From an uncultured Caulobacterales bacterium (GTDB lineage: Bacteria > Pseudomonadota > Alphaproteobacteria > Caulobacterales > Caulobacteraceae), in the NCBI GenBank assembly GCA_903837135.1, contig CAILTK010000067.1, forward strand, positions 1-64,000: a stretch of DNA of 64,000 nucleotides. Reading direction: 5' to 3'. A program made the translations under genes and the position numbers. Of this stretch, positions 63,190 to 64,000 are shown in pieces (the first letter of the stretch is position 1; every line of letters begins with the position of its first letter). The notes below the pieces were generated by a model. It was not told the origin of the DNA. It saw nothing but the letters and a program-made list of their open reading frames with translations, and did no database searches.

Positions 63190-63945
63190 ATGACCCGTCG
63201 CAAGAAGATCTATGAGGGCAAGGCCAAGATCCTTTACGAAGGACCCGAGCCTGGCACGTTGATCCAGTACTTCAAGGACGACGCCACCGCGTTCAACGCC
63301 CAGAAGAAGGCCGTGCTCGAAGGCAAGGGCGTCATCAACAATCGGATCTCCGAATATGTGATGACGCGGCTGAACGCCATCGGCGTGCACAACCATTTCA
63401 TCAAGCGCCTGAACCTGCGCGAGCAGCTGATCAAGGAGGTGGAGATCATCCCGCTGGAGGTGGTCTGCCGCAATGTGGCGGCCGGCTCGCTGTCCACCCG
63501 GCTCGGCATCCCCGAGGGCCAGGTGCTGCCGCGCTCGATCATCGAGTTCTACTACAAGCGCGACTACCTCAACGACCCCCTGGTCACCGAAGAGCACATC
63601 ACCGCCTTCAACTGGGCCGCCACCCAGGAGATCGACGACATCCTGGCCACCACCCTGCGCGTCAACGACTTCCTGTCGGGCATGTTCGGCGCGATCGGCA
63701 TCACCCTGGTGGACTTCAAGATCGAGTTCGGCCGGGTGTGGGAGGGCGATTTCAGCCGGGTCATCCTGGCCGACGAGATCAGCCCGGACAGCTGCCGGCT
63801 GTGGGACTCCACCACCAACGAGAAGCTCGACAAGGACCGCTTCCGTCGCGACCTCGGCAATGTGATCGAGAGCTATACCGAAGTGGCCCGCCGGCTCGGC
63901 ATCATGAACGAGATGCCGACGGTGATCCAGGGCGGCAAGGGCTGA
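63190..63945 (+). CDS. purC: SAICAR synthetase
   Basis: PurC joins aspartate to CAIR to form SAICAR in purine synthesis. The start [34 protein letters not shown] and the motif [19 protein letters not shown] (here [10 protein letters not shown]) are diagnostic, with LVDFKIEFG and [15 protein letters not shown] later. The ATG at 63190 gives 251 residues; the long track ORF from 61504 reads back through antisense DNA. purS begins 10 bases after its stop, and purB lies 8 kb upstream. Confidence 0.97.
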   Translation: MTRRKKIYEGKAKILYEGPEPGTLIQYFKDDATAFNAQKKAVLEGKGVINNRISEYVMTRLNAIGVHNHFIKRLNLREQLIKEVEIIPLEVVCRNVAAGSLSTRLGIPEGQVLPRSIIEFYYKRDYLNDPLVTEEHITAFNWAATQEIDDILATTLRVNDFLSGMFGAIGITLVDFKIEFGRVWEGDFSRVILADEISPDSCRLWDSTTNEKLDKDRFRRDLGNVIESYTEVARRLGIMNEMPTVIQGGKG

Positions 63946-63955
63946 GGGTGAGCGC

Positions 63956-64000
63956 ATGAAGGTCAAGGTCGAAGTCTTCCTCAAGCCGGGCGTGCTCGAC
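63956..64000 (+). CDS. purS: PurS, N-terminal 15 residues (runs out of window)
   Basis: After GGTGAGCGC, ATG begins MKVKVEVFLKPGVLD, the standard start of PurS, a small subunit of the FGAM synthase complex with PurQ and PurL. The rest lies beyond the window. The position right after purC is typical in alphaproteobacteria. Confidence 0.88.
   Translation, partial: MKVKVEVFLKPGVLD

Overview
The window is high-GC alphaproteobacterial DNA with typical Caulobacteraceae content (Phenylobacterium/Caulobacter-like; genus is inference). Supporting features are a PopZ-type polar organiser beside valS and tolC, a MucR regulator, an F1-ATPase zeta inhibitor (DUF1476), an HWE/HisKA_2 sensor kinase with CHASE3, a GTTC-N7-GTTC LexA box, FixK/FNR boxes, glycine-zipper envelope proteins and a TonB-free, efflux-rich envelope set. 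Almost all DNA is coding; gene ends are often separated by short GC-rich palindromic repeats.

Layout. 1-9 kb: 3' part of recA, ETF-ubiquinone oxidoreductase, a family-4-like uracil-DNA glycosylase lacking two Fe-S cysteines, a lytic transglycosylase, a SplB-related radical SAM protein behind a LexA box, and an exported S9 peptidase. 9-16 kb: a four-gene efflux operon (NodT, HlyD, RbbA-like ABC fusion, permease) with a perfect FNR/FixK box upstream, then a TrmA/RumA-type RNA methyltransferase. 17-26 kb: two glycine-zipper proteins, an acyl-CoA synthetase, valS, popZ, tolC and a Pcm-like methyltransferase. 26-35 kb: a secreted SGNH protein and a CTERM-like surface protein, tRNA-Cys, a degenerate EAL protein, nitronate monooxygenase, a universal stress protein with its own FNR/FixK box, a second SGNH hydrolase, and mucR. 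35-41.5 kb: tRNA-Asn, clpP, tig, infA, a cold-shock protein, a single-domain response regulator and its sensor kinase.

41.6-45.4 kb is the accessory part. It holds a 5'-truncated GNAT-toxin remnant, then a 2.9-kb segment bounded by a perfect 89-bp direct repeat that covers the upstream region and 5' half of tRNA-Leu(UAG). Inside are a frameshifted unknown gene, a possible PD-(D/E)XK-type protein of unknown function, a 115-bp element with 25-bp terminal inverted repeats, and a HigBA-like toxin-antitoxin operon with a palindromic operator. No integrase is visible.

45.4-64 kb returns to core genes: NfeD/SPFH membrane pair, a fumarylacetoacetase-family hydrolase and 4-hydroxyphenylpyruvate dioxygenase (tyrosine breakdown), a DedA-DsbB-Coq7-GNAT run, a periplasmic repeat protein, purB translationally coupled to a hypoxanthine/uracil glycosylase, a DUF3857/transglutaminase/TPR protein, a hybrid histidine kinase, DUF1476, a KirBac channel, and purC followed by the start of purS.

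All calls come from reading motifs and context; no database search was run. Most other ORF-track lines are antisense or out-of-frame shadows of these genes.
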